From positions 1 to 24,540 of the forward strand of contig JBBRZI010000013.1 in NCBI GenBank assembly GCA_038236865.1: a DNA stretch of 24,540 bases. Direction: 5' to 3'. This document shows, piece after piece, positions 1 through 6,366 of this stretch. Source of the DNA: UBA4729 sp038236865. Lineage in GTDB: Bacteria; Patescibacteriota; Saccharimonadia; Saccharimonadales; UBA4665. Both the position numbers and the translations under genes were made by a program. Position 1 is the first letter of the stretch. Every line of letters starts with the position of its first letter. Below the pieces are notes generated by a model, which was not told the DNA's origin, made no database searches, and saw nothing but the letters and a program-made list of their open reading frames with translations.

Positions 1-504
1 AGCATCAAGGCCACGTAGCGCAAAGGTAATATCTTTATAGCCGCCAACTTCATTGGCGCTTTCGCTGAGCAGCTCTATTTTATAATGGTGCACTTCGGCC
101 CAGCGGGCGTACATGCGGTAGAGCTCGCCGGCAAACAGGCTCGATTCGTCGCCGCCGGCCGCCGCCCGGATTTCGAATATGACATCACGTTCGTTATTTG
201 GATCTTGTGGGGTCAGTTCAGTAACTAACCGGTCGTAGTTAACCTGGATTTTTGGCTCGAGCTCGGCCAGTTCGATTAGCGCCATCTGTTGCAGGTCGCC
301 GTCCGGACTGGTTCTGAGCACTTCGGCTTCGGCTTGGTCGTGCAAAAGTTTTTGGCGTTCATCGAACAAACCAACGATCGCTTCTACAGCCGCTCGGCGC
401 TTGGCAAGTTTGGGATAATTTTTGTCACTAAAAATCTCTGGATCCTTTAATTGGGTATCCAGCTCGGCGAGTTCGGTGCGGTAGTGTAATGCTTTCTGTT
501 CCAT
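1..504 (-). CDS. prfA: Peptide chain release factor 1 (RF1), N-terminal part, cut by window edge
   Basis: Class I release factor that reads UAA and UAG in the ribosomal A site and triggers peptide release. Only the first 168 residues are inside the window; the gene runs off the left edge. Reading the minus strand from the ATG at 504 gives MEQKALHYRTELAELD, a helical N-terminal domain, then the PCRF-domain signature EIRAAAGGDESSLFAGELYR (about residues 112-131) and NEVGGYKD further on, which is the classical RF1/RF2 pattern. The PxT anticodon-like motif and the GGQ loop would lie beyond the edge, so RF1 rather than RF2 is inferred: a complete RF2 gene with SPF is found at 22911-23996, and an upstream L31 gene is a common prfA neighbour. 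The Shine-Dalgarno sequence is weak. A TATACT -10 at 528-533 suggests a separate promoter after the rpmE terminator. Confidence 0.93.
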   Translation of the reverse strand, partial: MEQKALHYRTELAELDTQLKDPEIFSDKNYPKLAKRRAAVEAIVGLFDERQKLLHDQAEAEVLRTSPDGDLQQMALIELAELEPKIQVNYDRLVTELTPQDPNNERDVIFEIRAAAGGDESSLFAGELYRMYARWAEVHHYKIELLSESANEVGGYKDITFALRGLDA

Positions 505-527
505 GGTGCGGTGTTCTGACTGTTTTA

Positions 528-533
528 AGTATA
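528..533 (-). promoter_or_regulatory. Candidate -10 element for prfA
   Basis: TATACT on the minus strand, about 24 nt upstream of the prfA ATG and directly downstream of the rpmE terminator. No convincing -35 is present, so support is only the hexamer and its position. It would let prfA be transcribed independently of rpmE. Confidence 0.4.
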
Positions 534-536
534 TAC

Positions 537-573
537 AAAAACCGTCGGAATGAACTGCTTCAATTCCGACGGT
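537..573 (-). terminator. Intrinsic terminator of rpmE
   Basis: Perfect 11-bp inverted repeat: accgtcggaat (541-551) and attccgacggt (563-573), with an 11-nt loop. On the minus strand the hairpin is followed by TTTTTG, giving a classical Rho-independent terminator 14 nt after the rpmE stop codon. It lies before prfA, so the two minus-strand genes are probably separate transcription units or linked only by read-through. Confidence 0.85.
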
Positions 574-587
574 GTTAAGGAACGTTG

Positions 588-956
588 CTATTTAGCTGGC
601 TTGGCGGCGGGCTTAGAGTTCTCGGCGCGAGTCTCGGCTTTTTCAATCTTGGCGGCGGTGCGCTTGACCAATTTCTGAGCAGCAGCTGCCCGTTTATCTT
701 TGTTGGCGAGGCCGGCGGCGGCGCGGGCCTTAAACTTGTCAACCCGACCTTCGATGTCGAGAATGCGCTCTTCACCGGTAAAGAACGGGTGCGAGGCACT
801 GGTGATGTGGACTTTGACGAGTGGGTACTCTTGGCCGTCTTCCCAGGTGGTTGAAATGTCGGAAGCGACAGTTGAACGGGTCAGAAACTTGAAGCCGTTG
901 TTTAAATCTTCGAACACAACCGGGCGATAGTTGGTCGGGTGTAAATCTTTTTTCAT
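588..956 (-). CDS. rpmE: 50S ribosomal protein L31, type B
   Basis: Large-subunit ribosomal protein at the subunit interface. The N-terminal 70 residues carry the L31 type B pattern: MKKDLHPTNYRPVVFEDLNN, FLTRSTV, YPLVKVHITSASHPFFTGEE. There are no cysteines, so this is the zinc-independent (C-minus) form. At 122 aa it is longer than the usual 80-90 aa; the extra C-terminal 40 residues are rich in Ala and Lys (ending KPAAKPAK) and probably form a basic, flexible rRNA-contacting tail. The start is supported by GAGG five to six nt upstream on the minus strand. A consensus-like promoter (1031-1059) and a strong terminator (537-573) bracket the gene as a monocistronic unit divergent from rpsB. 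Confidence 0.95.
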   Translation of the reverse strand: MKKDLHPTNYRPVVFEDLNNGFKFLTRSTVASDISTTWEDGQEYPLVKVHITSASHPFFTGEERILDIEGRVDKFKARAAAGLANKDKRAAAAQKLVKRTAAKIEKAETRAENSKPAAKPAK

Positions 957-1030
957 GTAAATCCTCGTGCTCGGTTAACTAGTTGATTAGCGGTGAGCGA
1001 CGCCGCAGGCAACTTTTTATAATCTAAGCT

Positions 1031-1059
1031 AGTATACACCTCTGTTAGGACTTGGTCAA
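1031..1059 (-). promoter_or_regulatory. Sigma70-type promoter of rpmE
   Basis: On the minus strand TTGACC (1054-1059) and TATACT (1031-1036) are separated by exactly 17 nt. This is the best consensus promoter in the window. The predicted transcript begins near 1024 and carries a leader of about 70 nt before the rpmE ATG. Confidence 0.8.
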
Positions 1060-1125
1060 CCGGGCGTGGCAGTGGCTGGAAATTGGGGGTATCCGTGCTC
1101 ACGGTAGCTCCGCATCGGACGGCCC

Positions 1126-1154
1126 TTGTACCGGAGTCGTCAATCTGTTAAAGT
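1126..1154 (+). promoter_or_regulatory. Likely promoter of rpsB
   Basis: TTGTAC (1126-1131) and TAAAGT (1149-1154) with a 17-nt spacer, divergent from the rpmE promoter. The transcript would start near 1161, leaving a leader of about 95 nt ahead of rpsB. The leader has a small GGGAATTATTCC stem and an aaagga Shine-Dalgarno sequence. Autoregulation by S2 through such a leader is known in other bacteria, but I see no recognisable conserved S2-binding structure here. Confidence 0.55.
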
Positions 1155-1254
1155 AGAGGGAGTAACAATTAATCAGTCTTGGGAATTATTCCTCTCTATC
1201 TCAACCCGTGCAGGGCAGATGGAGCCCCCTTGACGAAGAGAAAGGATCAAACAT

Positions 1255-2004
1255 ATGGCGGTCGACGTCGATATCAAACAACTATTAGAGGCCGGAGCGC
1301 ACTTCGGTCACAAGACCAGCCGCTGGCACCCTAAAATGGCGCAGTACATTCACTCTAAACGGGGTGGTACGCACATTATCGACCTCACAAAAACGGTCGT
1401 GAACCTCGAAGAGGCGCTCAACTTTATTACTGACATTACGTCTCACGGCAAGCAGGTTTTGCTGGTCGGCACCAAGCGCCAAAGCCAAGACATCATCAAA
1501 AAGCTGGCAATTGATACGGATATGCCCTACGTCACCGAACGTTGGCTCGGTGGCATGCTTACCAATAGCAACACCATCGGTGGCCGCGTCAAACACCTCA
1601 AAGACTTAGAGGAGCGCATGGCTTCCGGCGAAATCGCCGCCAAGTACAATAAGCTCGAAATGCAGCGCTTCCAAGAGGAAATCGATCAGATGAACGTCTT
1701 GTATGGCGGCATTAAAAACATGGCCGCCCGCCTCGGCGCCGTCTTTGTGGTTGATATCACCCATGACACCAATGCCATCCGCGAAGCAACGACGCTCAAA
1801 ATACCAATCGTGGCCATCACCGACACCAATGCCGACCCAAGCCTCGTCAAGTACCCAATCCCAGCTAACGATGACGCCATCAAGACAATCCAGCTAATCG
1901 CCGATTACCTCAAGACTGCCATCGAAACGGGCAAGGCTACCGCCGCTAAAAAAGCCGGTGACGATAAAGCCGACGCTGAAGCTCCCGTTGCACCCGTAAA
2001 GTAA
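1255..2004 (+). CDS. rpsB: 30S ribosomal protein S2
   Basis: Small-subunit protein at the head-body junction, needed for S1/S21-region assembly. The product (249 aa) has the full S2 pattern: LLEAGAHFGHKTSRWHPKM near the N-terminus, GTHIIDLTKTV, VLLVGTKRQ, ERWLGGMLTN (about residue 90), then VFVVDITHDTNAIREA, and IPIVAITDTNADP in the C-terminal half. Length matches the family (about 240-260 aa); the last 25 residues are an Ala/Lys/Asp-rich tail. The ATG at 1255 follows aaagga at normal spacing. It heads the rpsB-tsf-frr block, although the 205-nt gap to tsf is unusually long for this pair. Confidence 0.98.
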   Translation: MAVDVDIKQLLEAGAHFGHKTSRWHPKMAQYIHSKRGGTHIIDLTKTVVNLEEALNFITDITSHGKQVLLVGTKRQSQDIIKKLAIDTDMPYVTERWLGGMLTNSNTIGGRVKHLKDLEERMASGEIAAKYNKLEMQRFQEEIDQMNVLYGGIKNMAARLGAVFVVDITHDTNAIREATTLKIPIVAITDTNADPSLVKYPIPANDDAIKTIQLIADYLKTAIETGKATAAKKAGDDKADAEAPVAPVK

Positions 2005-2020
2005 ACGTAAAGTCTGCTCC

Positions 2021-2074
2021 CGTCATCCTGAATTAGTTCCAGGATCCCGCTGACATGTTTCAGACTGCATGTAC
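2021..2074. repeat. Small palindromic remnant in the rpsB-tsf gap
   Basis: ATCCTG (2025-2030) and CAGGAT (2040-2045) form a 6-bp stem around a 9-nt loop, followed by a second short CATG...CATG pair. The text cgtcatcctgaattagttcc resembles the dispersed intergenic palindromes of the GTCATCCTGA...TCAGGAT type found in many bacterial genomes. Only one copy is seen in the window, so repeat status is a guess. Nothing else is recognised in this 205-nt gap, apart from a weak TTGAAT-N18-GATAAT pair at 2161-2190. Confidence 0.25.
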
Positions 2075-2209
2075 CAATTAACAAAATATCCAAGTTTCTC
2101 ATTTTTCAGACAGCCCAAAAGCCGGATAGTAATGATAAATGAAAACTGGCAAATAATTTATTGAATGACAATTTAAAAATGATTGATAATCGACCAAGGA
2201 GATTTAACA

Positions 2210-2803
2210 ATGGCAGATATTACAGAAATTAAGCGCCTCAAAGACTTAACAGGTGTTGGCCTCACCGACGCTAAAGCGGCGTTAGAAGCCGCCAATGGGG
2301 ATTTCGATAAAGCCCTTGAAGCCATGCGCAAAAAAGGCCTTACTAAGGCCGATAAGCGTGGTGAACGCGAGGCCCGAGCCGGCGTTGTCGGTACCTATAA
2401 CCACGACAGCCGCATCGGTGTGTTGGTCGAGATCAACTGCGAGACTGACTTTGTAGCGCGTAATGAAATTTTTACCACGCTCGTTAAAGACGTTGCCATG
2501 CACATCGCGGCCTCGGCACCGCAGTACGTAAGTAGTGACGAGATTCCCGCCGCCGAGCAAGCCAAAGTTAAAGCTGAGTTTATGGAAAAGGCAACGGAGG
2601 GTGGCAAGCCAGCCGACATGATCGAAAAAATCGTTGACGGTCAGCTCAAAAAACACTTTGCTGAGCGCTGCTTGCTCGATCAGCCATTCGTGAAGAACCC
2701 CGACATTACCGTTGGAGACTACGTCAAAGAGCACAATGCCCGCCTTGGCGAAAACATTCTGGTGCGCCGCTTTGCCCGTATCGCCCTCGGTGAAGTTGCC
2801 TAA
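2210..2803 (+). CDS. tsf: Translation elongation factor Ts
   Basis: Guanine-nucleotide exchange factor for EF-Tu. The ATG at 2210 is chosen over an upstream in-frame TTG at 2183 because aaggag lies at 2196-2201 with 8-nt spacing and because EF-Ts proteins start close to the UBA domain. The 197-aa product begins MADITEIKRLKDLTGVGLTD (UBA-like EF-Tu-binding domain with the TGVGxxDAKxAL pattern), continues with EARAGVVGTY and the core signature VLVEINCETDFVARNE (about residues 71-86), and ends with one dimerisation-type subdomain containing LLDQPFVKNP. It is much shorter than the E. coli protein (283 aa) and resembles the single-core-subdomain forms of Thermus-type EF-Ts. rpsB lies upstream; a strong hairpin follows. 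Confidence 0.97.
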   Translation: MADITEIKRLKDLTGVGLTDAKAALEAANGDFDKALEAMRKKGLTKADKRGEREARAGVVGTYNHDSRIGVLVEINCETDFVARNEIFTTLVKDVAMHIAASAPQYVSSDEIPAAEQAKVKAEFMEKATEGGKPADMIEKIVDGQLKKHFAERCLLDQPFVKNPDITVGDYVKEHNARLGENILVRRFARIALGEVA

Positions 2804-2826
2804 GGCATAACCCAGATTCTTAGAGT

Positions 2827-2875
2827 CCATTGCCTTAATAACACCGGTTTCGGGCCGGTGTTATTAAGGCAATGG
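2827..2875 (+). other. 21-bp perfect hairpin between tsf and frr
   Basis: Positions 2827-2847 and 2855-2875 are perfect inverted complements (21 bp) around a 7-nt loop, tttcggg, starting about 24 nt after the tsf stop. The following bases are cccacgttgc on the plus strand and ctctaagaatc on the minus strand, so there is no U-tract on either side. It could be a non-canonical terminator, an RNase III processing site or an mRNA stabiliser between tsf and frr. The stem is seen directly; the role is not established. Confidence 0.7.
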
Positions 2876-2885
2876 CCCACGTTGC

Positions 2886-2914
2886 TAGACGAATCATGCA
2901 TTATTGCCTATGAT
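2886..2914 (+). promoter_or_regulatory. Possible promoter of frr
   Basis: TAGACG (2886-2891) and TATGAT (2909-2914) are separated by 17 nt, just downstream of the strong hairpin. The leader would be about 15 nt and contain gagga. Each hexamer is off-consensus, so this is tentative; its position after a possible transcript end supports it. Confidence 0.35.
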
Positions 2915-2936
2915 TAATGGATAACATGAGGAAAAT

Positions 2937-3500
2937 ATGAATCCAACCAGCATTACCGAACAAGCCCAAACTAAATTTACGCAAGCTCTCGAGCGGTTCG
3001 CCACTGACTTGAATAGTCTACGAACCGGGCGCGCCAGCGCTGCCATGCTCGACGGCGTCATGGTTGAAGCGTATGGCGTACCGACACCGCTCAATCAAGT
3101 TGCGACCGTCACGGCACCCGAAGCCCAATTGATCCAGATCTCGCCCTTTGACCCCAGTACTATCCAGGCTATCACTACGGCGATTCGTAATAATCAAACC
3201 CTCGGCCTCAACCCCAGTGACGATGGTCGGATCGTTCGTATCCCGATCCCGGCCCTCACCGAAGACCGCCGCCGCGATATCGCTAAGCAAGTCGGCCAGC
3301 GTCAAGAAGATTGCATGGTGCGGTTGCGCGATGCCCGCCACGACGCCCTCGATGCCATCGGTAAACTCAAAAAAGATAAACAGCTCGGCGAAGACGAAGC
3401 CAAGCGCCTCGATAAACAAGTTGACGATGCGATGACAAAGTCACGCTTAGAGGTCGAAGCACACGCTCGGGCCAAAGAAGCCGAAATCATGAGCCTCTAG
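2937..3500 (+). CDS. frr: Ribosome recycling factor
   Basis: With EF-G it splits post-termination ribosomes into subunits. The product is 187 aa, the usual length (about 185). It shows the two-domain RRF pattern: a long helix at the start, LNSLRTGRASAAMLDGVMVEAYG (about residues 23-45), PLNQVATVTAPEAQLIQISPFD in the beta domain, LGLNPSDDGRIVRIPIPALTEDRR (about residues 82-105), then the C-terminal helices with charged repeats ending in KEAEIMSL. The ATG at 2937 follows gaggaaa. In most bacteria pyrH (UMP kinase) lies between tsf and frr; here it is absent. Confidence 0.97.
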   Translation: MNPTSITEQAQTKFTQALERFATDLNSLRTGRASAAMLDGVMVEAYGVPTPLNQVATVTAPEAQLIQISPFDPSTIQAITTAIRNNQTLGLNPSDDGRIVRIPIPALTEDRRRDIAKQVGQRQEDCMVRLRDARHDALDAIGKLKKDKQLGEDEAKRLDKQVDDAMTKSRLEVEAHARAKEAEIMSL

Positions 3501-3602
3501 GCTCAAACGCAACATATTCTTGAACGAGTGTTACGTATTATTCCGCCCCCTTGGGGTGCTGTTTTGGCGCTAGCCTGAACCAGGCGGCTGGTACTTCTGC
3601 GG

Positions 3603-3779
3603 TTAGGCGATCCAGGCGCGGTAGTAGGACGGATCATTATGAAAAAGCAGAAATATCAAAATCATTACGACCACCACGATTAACACGACGGCGGGGAAGC
3701 TGCCGGGCATCGGTTCGTCGGTATGTGGGGGGCGGGCTGTCTCAATCGTTGTGCTGAGTTTTTCGGAGTCTTGAGGCAT
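3603..3779 (-). CDS. 58-aa single-pass membrane protein, function unknown
   Basis: A short minus-strand reading frame with good gene signals: ATG at 3779, aagga seven nt upstream, stop TAA at 3603-3605. The first 29 residues are polar and proline-rich (MPQDSEKLSTTIETARPPHT...). A strong hydrophobic helix spans about residues 30-46 (AVVLIVVVVMILIFLLF), followed by a short polar tail HNDPSYYRAWIA. The pattern fits a tail-anchored or N-out small membrane protein. It is convergent with frr and divergent from rseP. I do not recognise a family. A plus-strand frame over the same bases lacks these signals and looks like its shadow. An in-frame hydrophobic block of this quality is unlikely by chance in DNA of this composition, but coding is still inferred. 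A TAAGAT hexamer lies about 25-30 nt upstream. Confidence 0.65.
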   Translation of the reverse strand: MPQDSEKLSTTIETARPPHTDEPMPGSFPAVVLIVVVVMILIFLLFHNDPSYYRAWIA

Positions 3780-4051
3780 GGAGTATCCTTGTTTAGTCTC
3801 GGGTAATCTTACCCCAATCCGCGCCTAAGAGCTGTAAGAATTTCAAAAACCCAATCAATTCATCCGGTACTCTGCATTCTCACGGCGAAACGTCGCGGTG
3901 GTTTCCGGGCGACATTTAGGCGCACCGGGAGTAAGCAAAAAAGCGGGTACGAGCTGCCGAAGAAGGGCTCTGTAACTTCTGAACTAACGCTGGGATTAAC
4001 TCGGTCTTGGATTGATTGAGAATTATCTCAGGTGTTTTTTAGCGGGTACGC
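3780..4051. other. Intergenic stretch without recognised gene
   Basis: About 270 nt between the minus-strand small membrane protein gene and the rseP promoter. I see only small inverted pairs, such as GTCGC/GCGAC (3892-3913) and GAGAATTATCTC (about 4018-4029), and no convincing reading frame, tRNA or riboswitch. Confidence 0.4.
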
Positions 4052-4057
4052 TATACT
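4052..4057 (+). promoter_or_regulatory. -10 element placing rseP transcription start next to its ATG
   Basis: TATACT in the context CGCTATACT, ending 10 nt before the rseP ATG (4068). With the usual distance from -10 to +1, the mRNA would have a leader of about 3-4 nt, so no Shine-Dalgarno sequence can be used. No good -35 is seen. Confidence 0.5.
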
Positions 4058-4067
4058 AGAAATAGTA

Positions 4068-5228
4068 ATGTCTATCTTATTGTTAATTGTGGGTATTTTG
4101 CTGTTTATTGGCCTAGTCGTCGCGCACGAATACGGCCACTTTTTGATGGCCCGCCGTAACGGCGTGGTCGTTGAAGAGTTTGGTATCTTCTTTCCACCCC
4201 GGCTATTCAAGTACAAGACCAAAGCTGGTTGGAACTTTACGATCAACGCGTTGCCACTGGGCGGTTTCGTTAAATTAAAGGGTGAGCACGACAGCGACAC
4301 CGAACCCGGCAGTTTTGGCGCTGCCAGTCTGACGGCCAAATCAAAAATCATGGCGGCCGGTGTCGTCATGAACCTGATTGTCGCCTTAGTCATGCTGACG
4401 GCGCTAGCGCTTATTGGCATGCCGAAGCTCGTACCCAATCAGTTTACCGTCAAGAGTGACACTAAAATATCCCGCCAAGAAGTGTTGGCCAGCTATGTCG
4501 AACCCGGTTCGCCGGCCGCCAGAGCTGGGCTGAGTGCTCAAGATCAGATTACGCAAGTCGGGCCGAATACTAAGCAGATTGCTACCAGCGCCGAACTTAT
4601 CAAACTCACTAAACAATATGCCGGCCAGACTATTTCGCTCAGTTACAACCATGCCGGGCAAGCCAAACGCACGCAGGTAAGCATCCGAACGACTAATGAA
4701 GTCGATGCCAGCAAAAAGACCGATAACCCCAAGGGCTACCTCGGTGTCGCTCCCGTCGAATATAGCTTGCAGCGCTCAACCTGGTCGGCACCGGTCGTCG
4801 CAGTGGGCTTTAGCGCGCAACTGACAAAATTAACCTTCCAGGGCCTTGGCCATGCTCTCGGTGGCCTCGGTAGTATCTTTGCCGGTGCAGCTACCGGTAA
4901 CACTTCCGCCCGGCAGCACGGTCAGGCCTCGGCTGCCAGCCAGGTGTCGGGGCCAGTCGGTATCTTCGTGGTTCTCAAAGACGGCAGCCTGCTCGGCTAC
5001 CAGTTCATGCTGCTGATTATCGCTGTCATATCATTGACCTTGGCGATCATGAACATCCTACCAATCCCAGCGCTCGACGGCGGTCGTTTGTGGATCACGC
5101 TCATCACCCGGGCTTTGCACCGGCCGCTTACCCCAAAACGGGAAGAAGCCATCAACTTGGCTGGCTTCGCGACGCTCATGCTGCTCATCATCGCCATAAC
5201 AGTTGTAGATATTCGACGCTTCTTCTAA
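4068..5228 (+). CDS. rseP: RseP-type site-2 intramembrane metalloprotease (M50)
   Basis: Zinc protease that cuts transmembrane segments of anti-sigma factors or signal-peptide remnants inside the membrane. The ATG at 4068 is chosen over a GTG at 4032 because it starts exactly at the first transmembrane helix, MSILLLIVGILLFIGLVVAH, as in homologues. The active-site motif HEYGH is at residues 20-24 (H20, E21, H24). A PDZ domain follows at about residues 130-215 (YVEPGSPAARAGLSAQDQI). The third zinc ligand region, NILPIPALDGGRLW, has Asp at about residue 337, and the C-terminus is a further membrane helix. Length is 386 aa, slightly below E. coli RseP because there is one PDZ domain rather than two. 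In the classical cluster uppS, cdsA and dxr precede it; all three are missing here. A CPBP-family protease follows after 26 nt. Confidence 0.95.
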   Translation: MSILLLIVGILLFIGLVVAHEYGHFLMARRNGVVVEEFGIFFPPRLFKYKTKAGWNFTINALPLGGFVKLKGEHDSDTEPGSFGAASLTAKSKIMAAGVVMNLIVALVMLTALALIGMPKLVPNQFTVKSDTKISRQEVLASYVEPGSPAARAGLSAQDQITQVGPNTKQIATSAELIKLTKQYAGQTISLSYNHAGQAKRTQVSIRTTNEVDASKKTDNPKGYLGVAPVEYSLQRSTWSAPVVAVGFSAQLTKLTFQGLGHALGGLGSIFAGAATGNTSARQHGQASAASQVSGPVGIFVVLKDGSLLGYQFMLLIIAVISLTLAIMNILPIPALDGGRLWITLITRALHRPLTPKREEAINLAGFATLMLLIIAITVVDIRRFF

Positions 5229-5254
5229 CTTAGCAACAGGGACACGTTTGTTTG

Positions 5255-6046
5255 ATGATTGACAGCAAAACCACTGACACTTCTCTAGAATCCCCCGTGG
5301 TTAGTAACGGCGTGACCTGGAAGCCGTGGTTAGCGGTCATTTTTATTATTCTGATTTACTACGCTTCGCAAGTTTTTGGGAGTTTGGTAGCTCTCATGTA
5401 TCCGACGTTACGGCACTGGAGCGCCTCTCAGTCCAGCGCTTGGCTACAAAGCTCGATCATTGGCCAGTTTGTGTTTATTGCGGCAGCAGAGGTGTTCACG
5501 CTCGGGGCGCTCTATTGGTATTTGCGTAAGCAACAGGCGTCTGTTAGCGTTATTGGTCTTTTTCGGCCACGCTGGCGCGACCTGGGCTATGGCTTACTCG
5601 CCGCGCCACTGTACTACGGCTTGTATCTCTCCACAGTCAAACTGGCGACGCACTTCGTGCCGGCTTTCAACGTCACGCAGACCCAAGAGATTGGGTTCAA
5701 CAACGTCAATGGGGTTGCGCCTTTGATCCTGACATTCATTAGCCTGGTTATATTGCCGCCGATTACCGAAGAAATTTTGGTCCGCGGTTTTTTGTATAGC
5801 AGTCTCAAGAAGGGTTTGCCGACGATAGCTGCCGTGATCGTCACGAGTGCCATCTTTGCTAGTGCCCACTTGCCAGAGGGTGGGGCGGCCGGACCGCTCT
5901 ATATTGCCGCTCTAGACACGTTTATCTTGTCGCTGGTGCTGATTGGGCTACGTGAATGGACAGGCAGCTTGTGGGCCGGTATTACACTGCACACGGTCAA
6001 AAACGGTGTGGCGTTTATTGCCTTATTCATCCTGCACGTCCACTAG
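5255..6046 (+). CDS. CPBP-family intramembrane metalloprotease (Abi/CAAX type)
   Basis: Multi-pass membrane protein of the CPBP (Rce1-like) glutamic/metallo-protease family. The 263-aa sequence has about seven or eight hydrophobic segments. The three family motifs are present: EEILVR at residues 172-177 (EExxxR), IFASAH ending at H205 (FxxxH), and HTVKN at residues 246-250 (HxxxN/B type). Bacterial members are linked to protein maturation, bacteriocin self-immunity or peptide processing; the substrate here cannot be told. The ATG at 5255 is used; the adjacent in-frame TTG at 5252 is an alternative. It starts 26 nt after rseP and is probably co-transcribed, giving two unrelated intramembrane proteases in one unit. 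A 169-nt foldback follows downstream. Confidence 0.88.
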   Translation: MIDSKTTDTSLESPVVSNGVTWKPWLAVIFIILIYYASQVFGSLVALMYPTLRHWSASQSSAWLQSSIIGQFVFIAAAEVFTLGALYWYLRKQQASVSVIGLFRPRWRDLGYGLLAAPLYYGLYLSTVKLATHFVPAFNVTQTQEIGFNNVNGVAPLILTFISLVILPPITEEILVRGFLYSSLKKGLPTIAAVIVTSAIFASAHLPEGGAAGPLYIAALDTFILSLVLIGLREWTGSLWAGITLHTVKNGVAFIALFILHVH

Positions 6047-6100
6047 ACGTCGCGTCGTTTCTGACTAGTTATACGGAAATTGCGGCTGGATAAAGCGCTT

Positions 6101-6269
6101 CTAAGAATCTGTTCATAATCTCTCTTCCAGGCTGAAATTGTCTAGTTTTGAGGCAAAATCTGTTCAGGTTGAGGAGGCGTACCTTCGGTACACCGACGAA
6201 ACATGGGCAGATTTGGGCCAAAGATGGGTAATTTCAGGCCAGATGATGAGATTATGAACAGGTTCTAAG
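6101..6269. repeat. 169-nt imperfect foldback (MITE-like) upstream of proS
   Basis: The arms 6101-6183 and 6187-6269 are imperfect inverted complements over the whole length, centred on gtacc-ttc-ggtac (6179-6191). Hand alignment gives about 61 matches in 83 positions, with two gaps. The outer 22 nt (ctgttcataatctc and flanks) match at 20 of 22. No reading frame fits inside. The size, full-length symmetry and conserved outer ends resemble a non-autonomous foldback or MITE, or a long structured RNA. No matching transposase is in the window and no target-site duplication was clear. Confidence 0.75.
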
Positions 6270-6270
6270 G

Positions 6271-6276
6271 TACAAT
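6271..6276 (+). promoter_or_regulatory. Possible -10 element of proS
   Basis: TACAAT lies between the foldback and the heptamer array. If used, the transcript would start near 6283, inside the array, so nearly all of the 5' leader of proS would be AATTAGG repeats. No clear -35 is seen, because the expected position falls inside the foldback arm. Confidence 0.35.
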
Positions 6277-6360
6277 AATTAGGAATTAGGAATTAGGAAT
6301 TAGGAATTAGGAATTAGGAATTAGGAATTAGGAATTAGGAATTAGGAATTAGGAATTAGG
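6277..6360 (+). repeat. Tandem heptanucleotide array (AATTAGG)x12
   Basis: Twelve perfect, uninterrupted copies of AATTAGG (84 nt), ending six nt before the proS ATG. The last unit and the next base supply AGGA (6358-6361), the only Shine-Dalgarno-like sequence for proS, five nt from the start. Every unit except its junctions repeats the same aggaa core, so the leader has iterated ribosome-binding-like motifs. Perfect copies indicate recent expansion and a slippage-prone locus. It is not a CRISPR array: the unit is 7 nt and has no spacers. Confidence 0.97.
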
Positions 6361-6366
6361 AATACT

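Noticed and set aside
585..854. Plus-strand frame opposite rpmE
   Set aside because: Gly/Leu-rich translation of the antisense strand of the Ala/Lys-rich L31 tail; no start signals.
2282..2830. Minus-strand frame (182 aa) opposite tsf
   Set aside because: Antisense to conserved EF-Ts sequence; no family pattern in the antisense product.
2827..2875. Ordinary Rho-independent terminator
   Set aside because: The stem is excellent but no T-run follows on either strand, so it is listed as a hairpin of unknown role.
3551..3757. Plus-strand 68-aa reading frame after frr
   Set aside because: It overlaps the minus-strand 58-aa membrane protein gene almost fully. It is Arg/Ser-rich without a domain, and the minus strand has the better start signals and a true hydrophobic helix.
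6277..6360. CRISPR-like array
   Set aside because: Repeat unit is only 7 nt, copies touch each other and there are no spacers; it is a simple tandem repeat.
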